Below are positions 23,030 through 32,900 of a stretch of 52,553 bases of DNA, one piece after another. The notes under the pieces were generated by a model that searched no databases, was not told the origin of the DNA, and saw only the letters and a list, made by a program, of their open reading frames with translations. The stretch's first letter is position 1, and every line of letters starts with the position of its first letter. Source of the stretch: Triparma columacea (Eukaryota; Sar; Bolidophyceae; Parmales; Triparmaceae); contig BRYA01000382.1 of NCBI GenBank assembly GCA_030267965.1, positions 1-52,553 of the forward strand. Direction: 5' to 3'. The position numbers and the translations under genes were made by a program.

Positions 23030-26000
23030 TTGAAGTGGCGCGTTGAAGGAATGTTTGAGTATTCCCCCTTTCAAATTCTGGCCTTCGTCGGACTCAATCA
23101 GATTCAAGGAAGAAAATTTGGCCCGTTCTCCCTCATGATGAGGATGGGAGATTCACTTTCAATATTGGGGTTTTCGCTTACGGTACTAGCTTATATCCTT
23201 CCCTCCCACTTTGTTGCGACGTTTACGCATCAGATCAGCAATTTCCACCGCCCCTCCCTGCCCCCCCCTTCTTCTCCAACACAATTCTCCCTCCCTCGTT
23301 CTCCATCACACGTTTCGTCTTCCACTCGTATGAGTTACAAAGGAGATGACTTCCTTGACTTCGTCAGGTCAACCTGCGGTGACGATGTGAGAATAAATTC
23401 ACCTGATCTTTCCGCTTATGCTGCTAATGCTGCTGTTAAGACACTAGTGTGGGAGGGACGCGCAACCAAGCGCGTCTATGTTACCGTGCTTCGTCAGGAT
23501 TCTCAAGTAGACTTGCGTAGCGTTAAGGAAGCTGTCGGAGAGAGTGTTTCCATGGTGAAGGTGGAAAGTTTGAGGGATGTGACCATGTGCGGCAGGGGCT
23601 TCGTGCCGCCGTGCGTAGGGAGATGGATGGAAGGGAGTAGAACGATCGTTGATGAGGGAGTGGGGGAATGGGCGGGCAGTAGATTAGAGACTGGAGAATA
23701 CATCGAGTATGACCTCTCCTCTTACCCCCGAACCTCCATAGCCGTGGGTTCCCCTACACACACATCCACCATCACCTCTACTCTATTCTCTGACGCCCGC
23801 AAAAAACAGCCCGCCCCTTACGATCCTACATACCCCCCCAAGACCACCAAAATGTACGAGAAGCCAGTTGATTACGTGCTCCACCACCCGAACCACGTGT
23901 TGTTTGAGGAGGCGTTCAAGGAGCTTGAGGGAATGACGAGGGAGGAAATCAAAGAGAAGTTAACATACGCAGACAAATGGGGCAAAAACTCCCTCCACCG
24001 AATCTGCTGGAAGGGTTCAGTGCCTGTCGTAACCTCCCTCCTCGCCCTCCTTCGTGATCGCTCCCTTCTCCCCCTCCTCGATACCATCTCCACCGGTCGC
24101 GGTAACTTTGGGAAGACGTGCATATTCTATGCGCTCACACAGGGAAGGGAGGAGGTTGTGGAAATGCTGGTTAGGGAGGGTGTGAAAGTAGAAGTGGTCA
24201 ATAACAAGGGACAAACCCCGAGAAGCTTGGCGGTTGGGCATGTCAGCGCAGAGCTGACGAACCTGATCGAATCCAAGGAACCCAAATCCCCCTCCTCCTG
24301 GCTAAATTACCGTCTCACCAACCCTGACCTCGAACGCACATACGGCGACCTCGACCCACGGTTCGGCCTCGATTCTCTTAATGACCCCGGCGGCAAGCTG
24401 CGTGAGGTAGTGGCGAAGGCGGAGAGGCAGGGAAGGAAGATAAGGGTTGTCAAACAGACAACTTGGGAGAGCAGGAAAACTTGCAATATGAAGGTCGTTG
24501 AGGGAAGCAACGTGAAGTGGTGGGGTGGAGGCGACGCCAAGAGGGAGAAGGTCGTGAACAGGAATGTGGGGGTCAGGAATAAGGGCAGGGCGAAAAAAGA
24601 GGACGCAAAAGTGCACAAGCATCGTAACCAAAATGTACCTGAGTACGAATTCGCTTCGCTCCATCGTCTGGGTTACAAATCTGTCGTCATCGACACTCTC
24701 TCTGGTTTGATGAAGTTGGTTCCCCCCACCGTCCCTTCAGGTGGTAACATCATTGTAGGGGTAGACTGCGAGTGGAGACCGGCCTGGGAGAAAGGCGTAG
24801 AGAACCCTGTCGCCGTCCTGCAGATCGCGCACGAAGGGACTGCGTACGTGCTGGATATGACGAAGCTTGGAAAAGAGGGGCCTGAGAGTAAGCACGTGTC
24901 TGAGGTTCTTTGCGGGGTTTTCAAGAACCCTAAAACCGTCATAGTGGGCTTTGGGGTGCAGGGGGATTTGCTCAAGCTAGCGGCCTCGTTCCCTCATATG
25001 AGTTGCTTCGCCTCTGTTTACAACGTTGTCGATCTCGCCTCTCTCGGCCGTGTCGCCAACTCCAACCTCAGTCCTTCTGAGATGACGAGCCTCTCGAAGA
25101 CCACCCAAGTCGAGCTGAAGATGAACCTCAACAAGGGGCAGCAGATGAGCGTGTGGGACAGGAGACCCCTCACTGAGGCGCAGGTGGAGTACGCGGCGAT
25201 CGACGCTGCGGTCTGCGTGAGACTGTTCGAGAGCATGAAAGAGAAGATAGAGGGCTTCGACTCATTAGTAGAAGAGCCAAGAGGAGGATGGCTGAAGTCG
25301 AATTTCAGATTTACCCCCCTCGGCAGTCCCTCTGCCTCCCCTTCCACCCCTTCTCAGCCTAATTTCCTCTGCCCCACCGCTTGGGGTTGGAAGACTCCCT
25401 GTGGCACCACGAAGACTAGCGTGGGCATGCTGATGGCTACGCAGCAGTGGGACTCGAGAATCTTGGATATCCCAGCCGCGCCCAGCTTTGACCCGGAGAT
25501 ATACAAGGTCAGGGAGATGCGTGAGGCCGACAGGATACGTCAGAGGGAGCATAGTAAAAAGGTAGCCCTCGAGAGGAAGGCCCGTCGCGAGAGGGTCGAG
25601 AAGGAAGGGCGGAGCGGTAAGAGGGTCCAACTTAAGGACGTTTTCGTAAGCGAGAGGCACGGCATCAAGGTAGGAGGACCGTGCGGGATGACGAAGAGGG
25701 ACGTTATCGAAAACTTGGTCAACCCAGAAGGGGAGTACGGGAATTGCATCGCTTACAGTTTAAAGAGCGGTATCATTCAGCTTGCAGATGCGACGCTGCT
25801 ATTCGTTAACCTAGGTGGTACGAGGAATAAGAAGTATAGGAATGACATCATGGAGGGTGGGAGGAAGATTACTTTCGACTGGGGTAAGGGTGGTGACGGC
25901 TCACATAAGAAGATCCTCTTCTTTGCAAGGTTTGAGAAGGAGGATTTCCTCTACCTCGGAAAAGCATGCGAGTGCGGGGTAAGGCTTGGGGCGGGGGGTA

Positions 26001-26116
26001 AGGAGACGGTGGTTTTGGAGCTTGAGAAATTTGACAAGATGGAAGAAACTGATAGGGTTAGGTGGGAACAGATTTGTCAAATGCACCAAGAGCATATGGG
26101 CGGAGGGGAGGTGTAG
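23030..26116 (+). CDS. DEDDy 3'-5' exonuclease with YbaK-like and ankyrin domains
   Basis: Uninterrupted 1,028-codon frame. After the N-terminus, residues about 101-205 resemble a YbaK/prolyl-tRNA deacylase-like fold (VSMVKVESLRDVTMCGRGFV). Two ankyrin-like repeats follow (NSLHRICWKGSVPVVTSLL; GKTCIFYALTQGREEVVEML), then a basic linker. The WRN/RNase D-type exonuclease is clear: Exo I VDCEW (D579, E581), Exo II FGVQGDL (D646), Exo III YAAID (Y721, D725), the DEDDy set. The C-terminus has a possible PUA-like or DUF3427-like fold (RNDIMEGGRKITFDWGKG, FFARFEKEDFLYLGKA). The ATG at 23330 (MSYKGDDFL) starts the conserved part and may be the real start. The upstream frame has a hydrophobic stretch (LSILGFSLTVLAYILPSHF) and a Ser/Pro-rich region that could be an organelle presequence. 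Substrate (tRNA, structured RNA or DNA) cannot be told. Confidence 0.8.
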   Translation: MKWRVEGMFEYSPFQILAFVGLNQIQGRKFGPFSLMMRMGDSLSILGFSLTVLAYILPSHFVATFTHQISNFHRPSLPPPSSPTQFSLPRSPSHVSSSTRMSYKGDDFLDFVRSTCGDDVRINSPDLSAYAANAAVKTLVWEGRATKRVYVTVLRQDSQVDLRSVKEAVGESVSMVKVESLRDVTMCGRGFVPPCVGRWMEGSRTIVDEGVGEWAGSRLETGEYIEYDLSSYPRTSIAVGSPTHTSTITSTLFSDARKKQPAPYDPTYPPKTTKMYEKPVDYVLHHPNHVLFEEAFKELEGMTREEIKEKLTYADKWGKNSLHRICWKGSVPVVTSLLALLRDRSLLPLLDTISTGRGNFGKTCIFYALTQGREEVVEMLVREGVKVEVVNNKGQTPRSLAVGHVSAELTNLIESKEPKSPSSWLNYRLTNPDLERTYGDLDPRFGLDSLNDPGGKLREVVAKAERQGRKIRVVKQTTWESRKTCNMKVVEGSNVKWWGGGDAKREKVVNRNVGVRNKGRAKKEDAKVHKHRNQNVPEYEFASLHRLGYKSVVIDTLSGLMKLVPPTVPSGGNIIVGVDCEWRPAWEKGVENPVAVLQIAHEGTAYVLDMTKLGKEGPESKHVSEVLCGVFKNPKTVIVGFGVQGDLLKLAASFPHMSCFASVYNVVDLASLGRVANSNLSPSEMTSLSKTTQVELKMNLNKGQQMSVWDRRPLTEAQVEYAAIDAAVCVRLFESMKEKIEGFDSLVEEPRGGWLKSNFRFTPLGSPSASPSTPSQPNFLCPTAWGWKTPCGTTKTSVGMLMATQQWDSRILDIPAAPSFDPEIYKVREMREADRIRQREHSKKVALERKARRERVEKEGRSGKRVQLKDVFVSERHGIKVGGPCGMTKRDVIENLVNPEGEYGNCIAYSLKSGIIQLADATLLFVNLGGTRNKKYRNDIMEGGRKITFDWGKGGDGSHKKILFFARFEKEDFLYLGKACECGVRLGAGGKETVVLELEKFDKMEETDRVRWEQICQMHQEHMGGGEV

Positions 26117-26428
26117 ATAAGGGGGGTATCAAGGGGATGAAATGGATGTGTTAGTTTGTGTAGAAAGTAACCTCTTTTCAACTTGTTGTTGAAGCTTTTG
26201 AAAATTCGGGGGTGGTTGGTGTTAGGGTGGTCACGAACTTACAGGCCCGTGGAGCTCTCAGCAAACCATTTTAGGGGGGAATGCGCTTTGGGGTTAAGGT
26301 TAAAAGAAAAGGCAACCTCAAAAATTGAAATATTGAAGCACACACCCATGGCTCATGTCACACGTCTCCCTCATTCTTGAAAAGTGACCCAATTCTCAAG
26401 TTCAAAGGGGACAAAATATTTGTTGAAT
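26117..26428. other. Intergenic spacer
   Basis: About 310 bases between the exonuclease stop and the probable RING-gene start. An overlapping + frame at 26183-26380 has no recognisable motif. I see no RNA gene or repeat; the promoter of the downstream gene is presumably here. Confidence 0.45.
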
Positions 26429-28153
26429 ATGAGCGTAAATCGTCGCTCACCATATCTCGGGTGAGTGAATTTCATAATGGATCCGAATGGGTAGCTAGAA
26501 TGCCTCAATTAGCGTCCTAAGTTGGTCATTTTGACCAACAGAATTCCCCGGCACCATTTTCATAATTGACCCCTTGTTCTCTCTTTTTCTCCTCTCTCAG
26601 ATACTTTAATGCCGCTCCACCACAACTTATTCATGTTCTACATGATGGTATTACCAATCCCTACATACCATACTTTCGTCATGCTCCAAATCAGTTAAAA
26701 TCACCAATTAAGCGACCAAAAGACCTTGTTCTTCCAACTCTTGCTCAATTCAACGTCGACAACGAAGATGCACACAACAATGTGCACAACAATGCACAAA
26801 ACAATGATGACGAACTACTGCAACGCCCTCAAACTCCTACCTGGCTTGACTCCACTGTGTCCAACCTTGTTGAAGCAAGAGAGAGACACAACGACCTCTC
26901 CTCCTCTCAGACATCAATAGCGTCCTCCACCACCCAGTACTCAGACTACGACTACTCTGCGTCCTACATTATTACCTCTCTAAGTATCCGTCGCTACACT
27001 ACCATGGGCAGTAAATGGAACACCCTCCTCGGTCTCTTTGAAGCTGTCTCTGAGGCCCCTCAGTGTACCCGCCCTGCCTCCTTCACCTCTCAAATAGACC
27101 GTTTGATGTACGAGCAGTACTCCGAGCGTCACTTGCCCCTACCCAAGGAGAGCGACGTGGGTAACATGCTCAGGGTCGCAAGCGATGACAGCATTTCGGA
27201 GGCACCGACCCCGCCGCCACTCAGCTCGTTCGACGCTGACCCGACCCTACACAAGGAGATGATGGAAGCGGAGGACGGAGAACTCGCAGAGGTGAGGTGC
27301 TGAGGGAGCGATGAGCTAACCTTGTCAAGGGCATCAATGTTTGACAGTTTGACAGCGCGTTTTGCTCTACCACCATGGACTCTCACCCCCGACTATCACC
27401 CCCCCCCTCCCCCCCCCCCCTCCCTCGTAGAGCTGGGAGATTGTCCCTGATGATCTTGCCCTGTGCACGATATGTCTTTCGTGTCTCTCCCCCCCCTGTT
27501 CCTCCCACGAGAACCTGACCCTCCCATGCGGTCATTCCTTCCACCGCGGTTGTATCTCGACTTGGCTCGGAGGTACCAGGAGTTCGAAGGAGTGCTGGAC
27601 GAACAGGTGCCCGACCTGCAACGTTACCCTAGAGCTCGACAGCAGGGGGGAGGAGAAGGGGGGGGAGGGAGGGGAGAATGATGGAGGAGATGGGGAAGAT
27701 AAAGGAAACGAACTACTGGAGGAAAGCGTCGACCCAAACGACATTATAGACGGAATGCAGAACGAGGTGGGTCTTATTGAATCTCAGCAACTTTGCTCTA
27801 CCCCTTCGTCTAACCTCTTCCCTTCCACCATATAGATGCTTTCTCTCGCCCTGGAGCTCGACGGCCCTTTGTGCAGCCCCATGGGCATGGGAAGTTCCTC
27901 CGGTCAGATGATCTGCTCTGGTTTAATAACTCCCCCCCCCAGTCCCGTCCACAGCTTCCTCCCCCACACCCAAGGGAACGCGGTGTTCGGGGGCGCCTTC
28001 TCGTTCGACGACGACGACGTTGGTAACCCGCTTGAAAAGAGCTCGACGATGCCTATCAGCGTATTCAGGGCGGTGGAGGAGTACAGGAGACTAAGGGAGG
28101 AAGACGAAGCGAGCGAGAGCGAACTGAGCGAAGTCAGCGACGACTACTCTTGA
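26429..28153 (+). CDS. RING-H2 zinc finger protein, probable E3 ubiquitin ligase
   Basis: Four exons: 26429-26460, 26601-27291, 27431-27766, 27836-28153; 458 residues. The 32-base first exon (MSVNRRSPYLG) was found because exon 2 lacks a start; its donor (CGG|GTGAGT) and the CTCTCTCAG acceptor match in phase 2. The RING lies in exon 3: CTICLSCL, a Cys-rich loop, LPCGHSFHRGCISTWL, then NRCPTC, that is C-x2-C...C-G-H-x2-H-x2-C...C-P-x-C, binding two zincs and recruiting an E2. The longest frame over exon 3 in another phase is a shadow; the RING frame has no early ATG. Upstream are Asn/His-rich and Ser-rich low-complexity parts; downstream an acidic tail. Intron 1 contains a perfect 8-base inverted repeat (26521-26539). 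Substrate unknown. Confidence 0.8.
26521..26539. repeat. Perfect inverted repeat, 8-base arms with 3-base loop
   Basis: GTTGGTCA-TTT-TGACCAAC. It lies within intron 1 of the RING-gene model (26461-26600), or upstream of the gene if that first exon is wrong. It could be a protein-binding dyad or an RNA hairpin; nothing else supports a role. Confidence 0.6.
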
Positions 28154-28350
28154 AACTATTGAGAGAGAGAGAGGAGAGGGGAAATACGAAATAAACGAAA
28201 GGACCTGATTGGAGTTGTTATCCTTAAGCAACACCATAACTAACAGATCGAAACATTGAAGAGAAAAAAATGGAATCGTTTTTTTGTGTTCATCGTTTTC
28301 TTCTCCCTTACGAAGTTATAAAACACGTCCCCTCCCTCCCCCTCCCCAAA

Positions 28351-29639
28351 TTACAGTGCAAGCGCCTTCTCGATGGCTTGCCAGACGTCCATGTTCTTCT
28401 CTTCCTCCGCCAGTGTCCTAACCGTCTTCCCCTCCCCGTCCTTCTTCTCAATGTCCTCCTTCCCCAACCCCCCAATCTCGCAGAGCACCTTCGCCGCCGT
28501 CGCGTTCCCGTGGAACGCCGTCCAGTGCAGCGGCGTCCACCCGTCCTTGTCTGCCGCCTTAACGTCCGCCCCGAGCTCGACGCACTTCCTGATGCCGTCC
28601 TCGAAACCTGGGGCACCGCTGAGACCGCAAAGGACCATGAGGGGAGTCCAGGACTGCTCTGAGGTGGTCCACTTTACGCTGCTTACGGTGAGCTGAGAGA
28701 GAAGAGGGGAGAGGTCAGCCTCGCTGGCCTGGTCCCAGGTGTCGAGGAGGAGCTCCTCAAAGGCTGACTTGCTAAGCTTCTTGTCCTTCTTCTTGGTGTC
28801 ATTCTTTTCCTTGTCCTCGATGGCTGGGGCTTTGCTTTCCCCCTTTCCCTTGCCTAGGACATTCTCGGTTCCGTCGGGGAGGAGCTCTATGATGAGGTCG
28901 TCCTTGGTCAAGTCAGCCTCGAGCTTCTCCCCCATGTCCTCGGCCCCAAAGAGGGCGAACTTTACGATCTTGTTCTCGTAGGCGTTGAAGGGAGCCATCA
29001 CGCACTGCATGCAAAGGCCCATGACCATGCCCTTGTAATAGTGCAGGCCCACGGTCATGCAGATTCCCATGACGGTGGAATTGCGAAATTCTGTCATTTT
29101 GTTTGAGTAGCAAGCCCCACGGGTGGACTTGATGTACTTTTTGGGGGCGTTCGGGTCGTCCATGAATCCCTTGGCCTTCTCGGTGTATACGGCCGTGGTG
29201 TCTGCGGCCTTGGATGAGACCTTTTGCATGCAGATGAGGATGAGAACAATCATGCACACCTGGACGACACCATAAGCAACACGGAGGTATAGGACCACTT
29301 GGGGGTCCTCAGAGTCGAGCTTACGGGCGTACAACATTACGGGGAGCATGACGGCAAGCTGCAATTGTGTGAGGGAATGGGTGCAGAATGGGTGAGAAGG
29401 GCGAGGAGTCGAGGAGCAGGTGAGAAAAGTGTATGTATTGATGATTTGGGTAATTTAGATGATATTTGGACATGATCCATTATATAATTGACCGTAATAC
29501 ACGTCTACTCAACCACAATATGTACATTGTGGCGATAAAATGTCATCTTCCGCACAGGTTCGTGTGGAACCGTTTTCACTTTACTGCCCATACAATCATA
29601 CTGCGGCAAAAGCAAGTGTTCCCTACGCACCTTCCCCAT
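28351..29639 (-). CDS. PHO88/SND3-family ER membrane protein fused to ankyrin repeats
   Basis: Main exon 29358-28351. A tiny first exon (29639-29631, MGK, donor GTGCGT) fits phase 0 and is tentative, giving 338 residues. The N-terminal half matches PHO88/SND3: LPVMLYARKLDSEDPQVVLY, a long hydrophobic helix (VQVCMIVLILICMQKV), TEFRNSTVMGICMTVGLHYY, then MAPFNAYENKIVKFALFG. In yeast this ER protein acts in the SRP-independent (SND) targeting route. The second half has a Lys-rich linker and two to three ankyrin repeats (SWTPLMVLCGLSGAPGFEDG; DGWTPLHWTAFHGNATAAKV; DGEGKTVRTLAEEE) that should face the cytosol. The usual family length is near 190 residues, so the ankyrin part is an addition. It is tail-to-tail with the RING gene and head-to-head with the giant gene. 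Confidence 0.85.
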
Positions 29640-29946
29640 GCCAGCTGCCCCCCCCCCTTCTCCTGATGGTGGCATCATCTTATGATTTGAGAATTTTAAG
29701 TGGGATAATTGAGGTGAATTTATCGAATCGAAGGGAATCGAAGGGGAGAAAGGAGAGCAGAATGAGGAGCTGCCTCGGCTCAAAACTTGTTGACCCTTCC
29801 TACCTCACTTCCCCTAACGAACCTGTATTTACCCCCATTTTCCCTTCCCGCATCCACCTTTATATCCCCCGACAACCCTAAATCTCTCATTCCTACACCC
29901 CCCCTCCCCACAACCCAAACCCCCTCGAGTTAACAGCCCCTCCCTC
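29640..29946. promoter_or_regulatory. Probable bidirectional promoter region (PHO88-ankyrin / giant gene)
   Basis: A 307-base spacer between two divergent start codons (29639 minus, 29947 plus), assuming the tentative MGK first exon. It includes a C-run (about 29647-29656) and C/T-rich DNA just before 29947. No specific motif recognised. Confidence 0.4.
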
Positions 29947-32900
29947 ATGGCTCCCTCCCCTCCCCTGCTTATCTTTCCGCACTCTCCTTTGTTCCTGTCA
30001 CCCCAGCCTATACTTTCGTCCCTTTACTCTCCTAGTCAAGATCTGCTGGTGGCTTATGATGGGAAGGAGGTTCACTTTGGAGCTTTCGAGGAGGGGACTA
30101 AGGATGGGGTTGTCATAATAGACTCGCAAAAGGGTAAGTGTGTGAAGTAAGAGGGAGATGCAGAAGGGGCAAGCGCGTTTCTTACGGATACACTTCGAAA
30201 CTAACCACCATTCCCCCCCATAACCCCCACCTCCACCTCCACCTCAACCCCCCTCAGCACCTAAACCTAAAGACTCCACCCTCGTATCCCTCCACTCCTC
30301 GACCCTCCACTCCCCCTTCCTCCTCGTCTATTCTAGTCCTTCCTCGACCTCTATCCTCCTCGTTTCCCCCCACGCACCCCCCCGCACTCTCCTAACCCTC
30401 CCCATTCAAGTTGCTGCATCCGCCTTCTGTGACGCTACCTCTGAGCTCCACCTCACCACCCCCGAAGGCAAGACAGCCACTTACAACCTCCGCCCCCTAA
30501 CCACAACCTTCACCCTAACGCGGCGCGGGACCTTGAAGGCGACCCTGCCGGACAACGAGGTCGTGGTAGACTCAGCGGTAACCTCTACCGGCAAGCACCT
30601 GTACATCCTGACCCCCACCACGGTGGTGATAACCTTCCCCTCGATGCAGGACGTGCTTTACACCCTCTCCCCGATCCCCTCTATCGTGTCGGCTTCCCAG
30701 ATAATGATAATACCCAACACCCCCCTCCTCTCGATTTCCGGCGTTGCGGCAGGAGCGAAGCACGGGCTTACCATTTACAACCTCACAGGCGAGGACCCCC
30801 TTAACCCGCCCTCGAAGCCAGTCGGTCTGGTGCCGCCGGACGCCCTACCGAGGACGGCGGCGTTCTCGATAACGAGCGCCGTGGAGGTTGTTAGCATCAC
30901 CAAGGTTAAGGAAGGGTTGATTGCCACCGTTGATAGGGTGAGAGAGAGAGAGAGGTGGATGGAAGGGAGGGAAAATGGCAAGAGCGCAAGTTTTGTCGGG
31001 GTTGTCGGGTCGACACGGACTAACGCAACCTTTCGCTTCCCTCTTGCCTTCGCCCCCCACCCCACCTCGCAGAAACTGAGGGTGAGAATGATCAGCTACT
31101 CCGACAGGGGAGGCGGCGTGTCTTTGCTCTTCACCCTCCCTAGTCCCTCCGCTCTCGGTCGTCCCGTAAAGGGGTGCGGCGTCATGCCTTTGAGAATAAC
31201 CTCAGCCATAAAGAGCGGGGCAATGTGGACGAGGGGGCAGGAGTGCTGGTTCGTTATTGGGACCAGCGTCACGAGGTGCAAGGGGTGGTTCGACTGCCTG
31301 CCGGGAGGGAAGAGGATCAAGGACGTGGAGTGGACGGGGGACTTGGGGGCGCTACCACTCATGCAGGGATTCGAGGTGAGGTGTGGGAGTGGTGGGGGGG
31401 AGAAGAAGGGAATGCAGCGGTTTTATGAAAGTCCCAACAAAACTTATCACGCGCTCGTACCCCGCAGCTGATGCCATGGGGCCTAGGCGTCCCCGGTGCC
31501 ACAAGCGTGGTGAAGATAGCAGGCGAAACCAGCACCAAGCACAAGGGGAAGTGGATTGTGATGGGGACCAAGAGAGGAACAGTCTTCGTTTATGATAAGA
31601 CCACGATGGAACTCATTCATACTGTAGAAGTCGTCGAGGAGAACGGGACAGGACCATCTGTGACGGCTGTGGAGATCATACCCGTGCCGAAGGAAGGTGA
31701 GAGCGAAATATAGACGCGAAGCGAGATATACAACAGCATCGCGGGTTAAAAGTAAGCCACACACAACTAATGCAAGCCCAACCTCTCTCCCCCCGTGCAG
31801 CGCTCGCTGGGATGGAAGGTTTGGATTTGAACAAGATTGAGCTCCTTCTTGTCGCTCGGAAGGGCAAGTATAACCTAGAATGCTGGCTCCTCAATGGACC
31901 TAAGAAGGAGAGGATCTCCGATGTTCAAGGCGTCGAGGATCTCAAGTTCATCAAGAAGTACGGACAGGGGGTCGTCATGGGAGGAAGGGATGAGGCCAGG
32001 GTTGTTGTTTGGGAAAACGGGGACTGGAAACTTAAGAGCGTGGTGAAGTGGGCGCACGGGAGCTACCCCTCGAGCGCCTGTATCACCAGCAAGTGCCTAA
32101 TCGTCGGTTTCAACGATGGAGCGGTCGGAGCTTACGTCCTCCCTGACACCGAGGCAGTACGGGAGGGGATGGAGGTTAAAAATGGCCCCATCTTCTTGGG
32201 GAATGCTCACGGGACGGAATGCGAGGGGGTTAAAGTATCGGTGTTTGACCCTGTTACCAGCGATGACGACAACGAGGGAAAGGGAATGATCAAGTGCACC
32301 TGCATCGTCAGCACTGACGCCAAGGGGAGGTGAGAACATACTAGCAAAAGCGAAGCGACAATCCGAAGATCACAGCGATTGTTAAGATGAGAGAAAACAT
32401 ATTAACCTCACCGCCCGTTTGTTTCACTTTCTCTTCCTATGCTACGCTCGTTGCAGGTTCGTTAGGTGGGGGCTGACCCACAGCGGGCTTGACGTCCGCG
32501 GCGTCGTCGTCGCGACAGAGGCTGTCCGAGGAGTGAGGCTCGACAAGGCGGAGGGCGGCTTCAGGCTACTAGGGGGGGTCGGAGGGAGAGAGAGAAGCAT
32601 ATGGAGCGGAAGCTGGAAAGAACTCTGGGGAGACTGCACAACCCTTGTGACGTTCTCGAGACCGGCGTGCGGAATTTGGGACGGATTGAAAGATTACGGA
32701 GCTATTGGCCTTATTGGAGACCAAGGGAAGGGAAAAGTTTGGGAGGAGTGGCTTGGGAGAGTCGTCGGAAAGAGCAAGGAGAGAAAACCCAACAGGTGAG
32801 AGCGGACAAGGCAGAAGTGCAAAGGCACCGCGAATGTAAAACTCGCACCATTCTTCATTTTTATTGTTCGCCCACCTTACCTCGGCGCCACACTTCGCTC

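Noticed and set aside
27463..27681. Frame starting MHDMSFVSLPPLFLP
   Set aside because: It overlaps the RING exon, whose own frame carries the full C3H2C3 zinc-ligand pattern and matches both splice phases.
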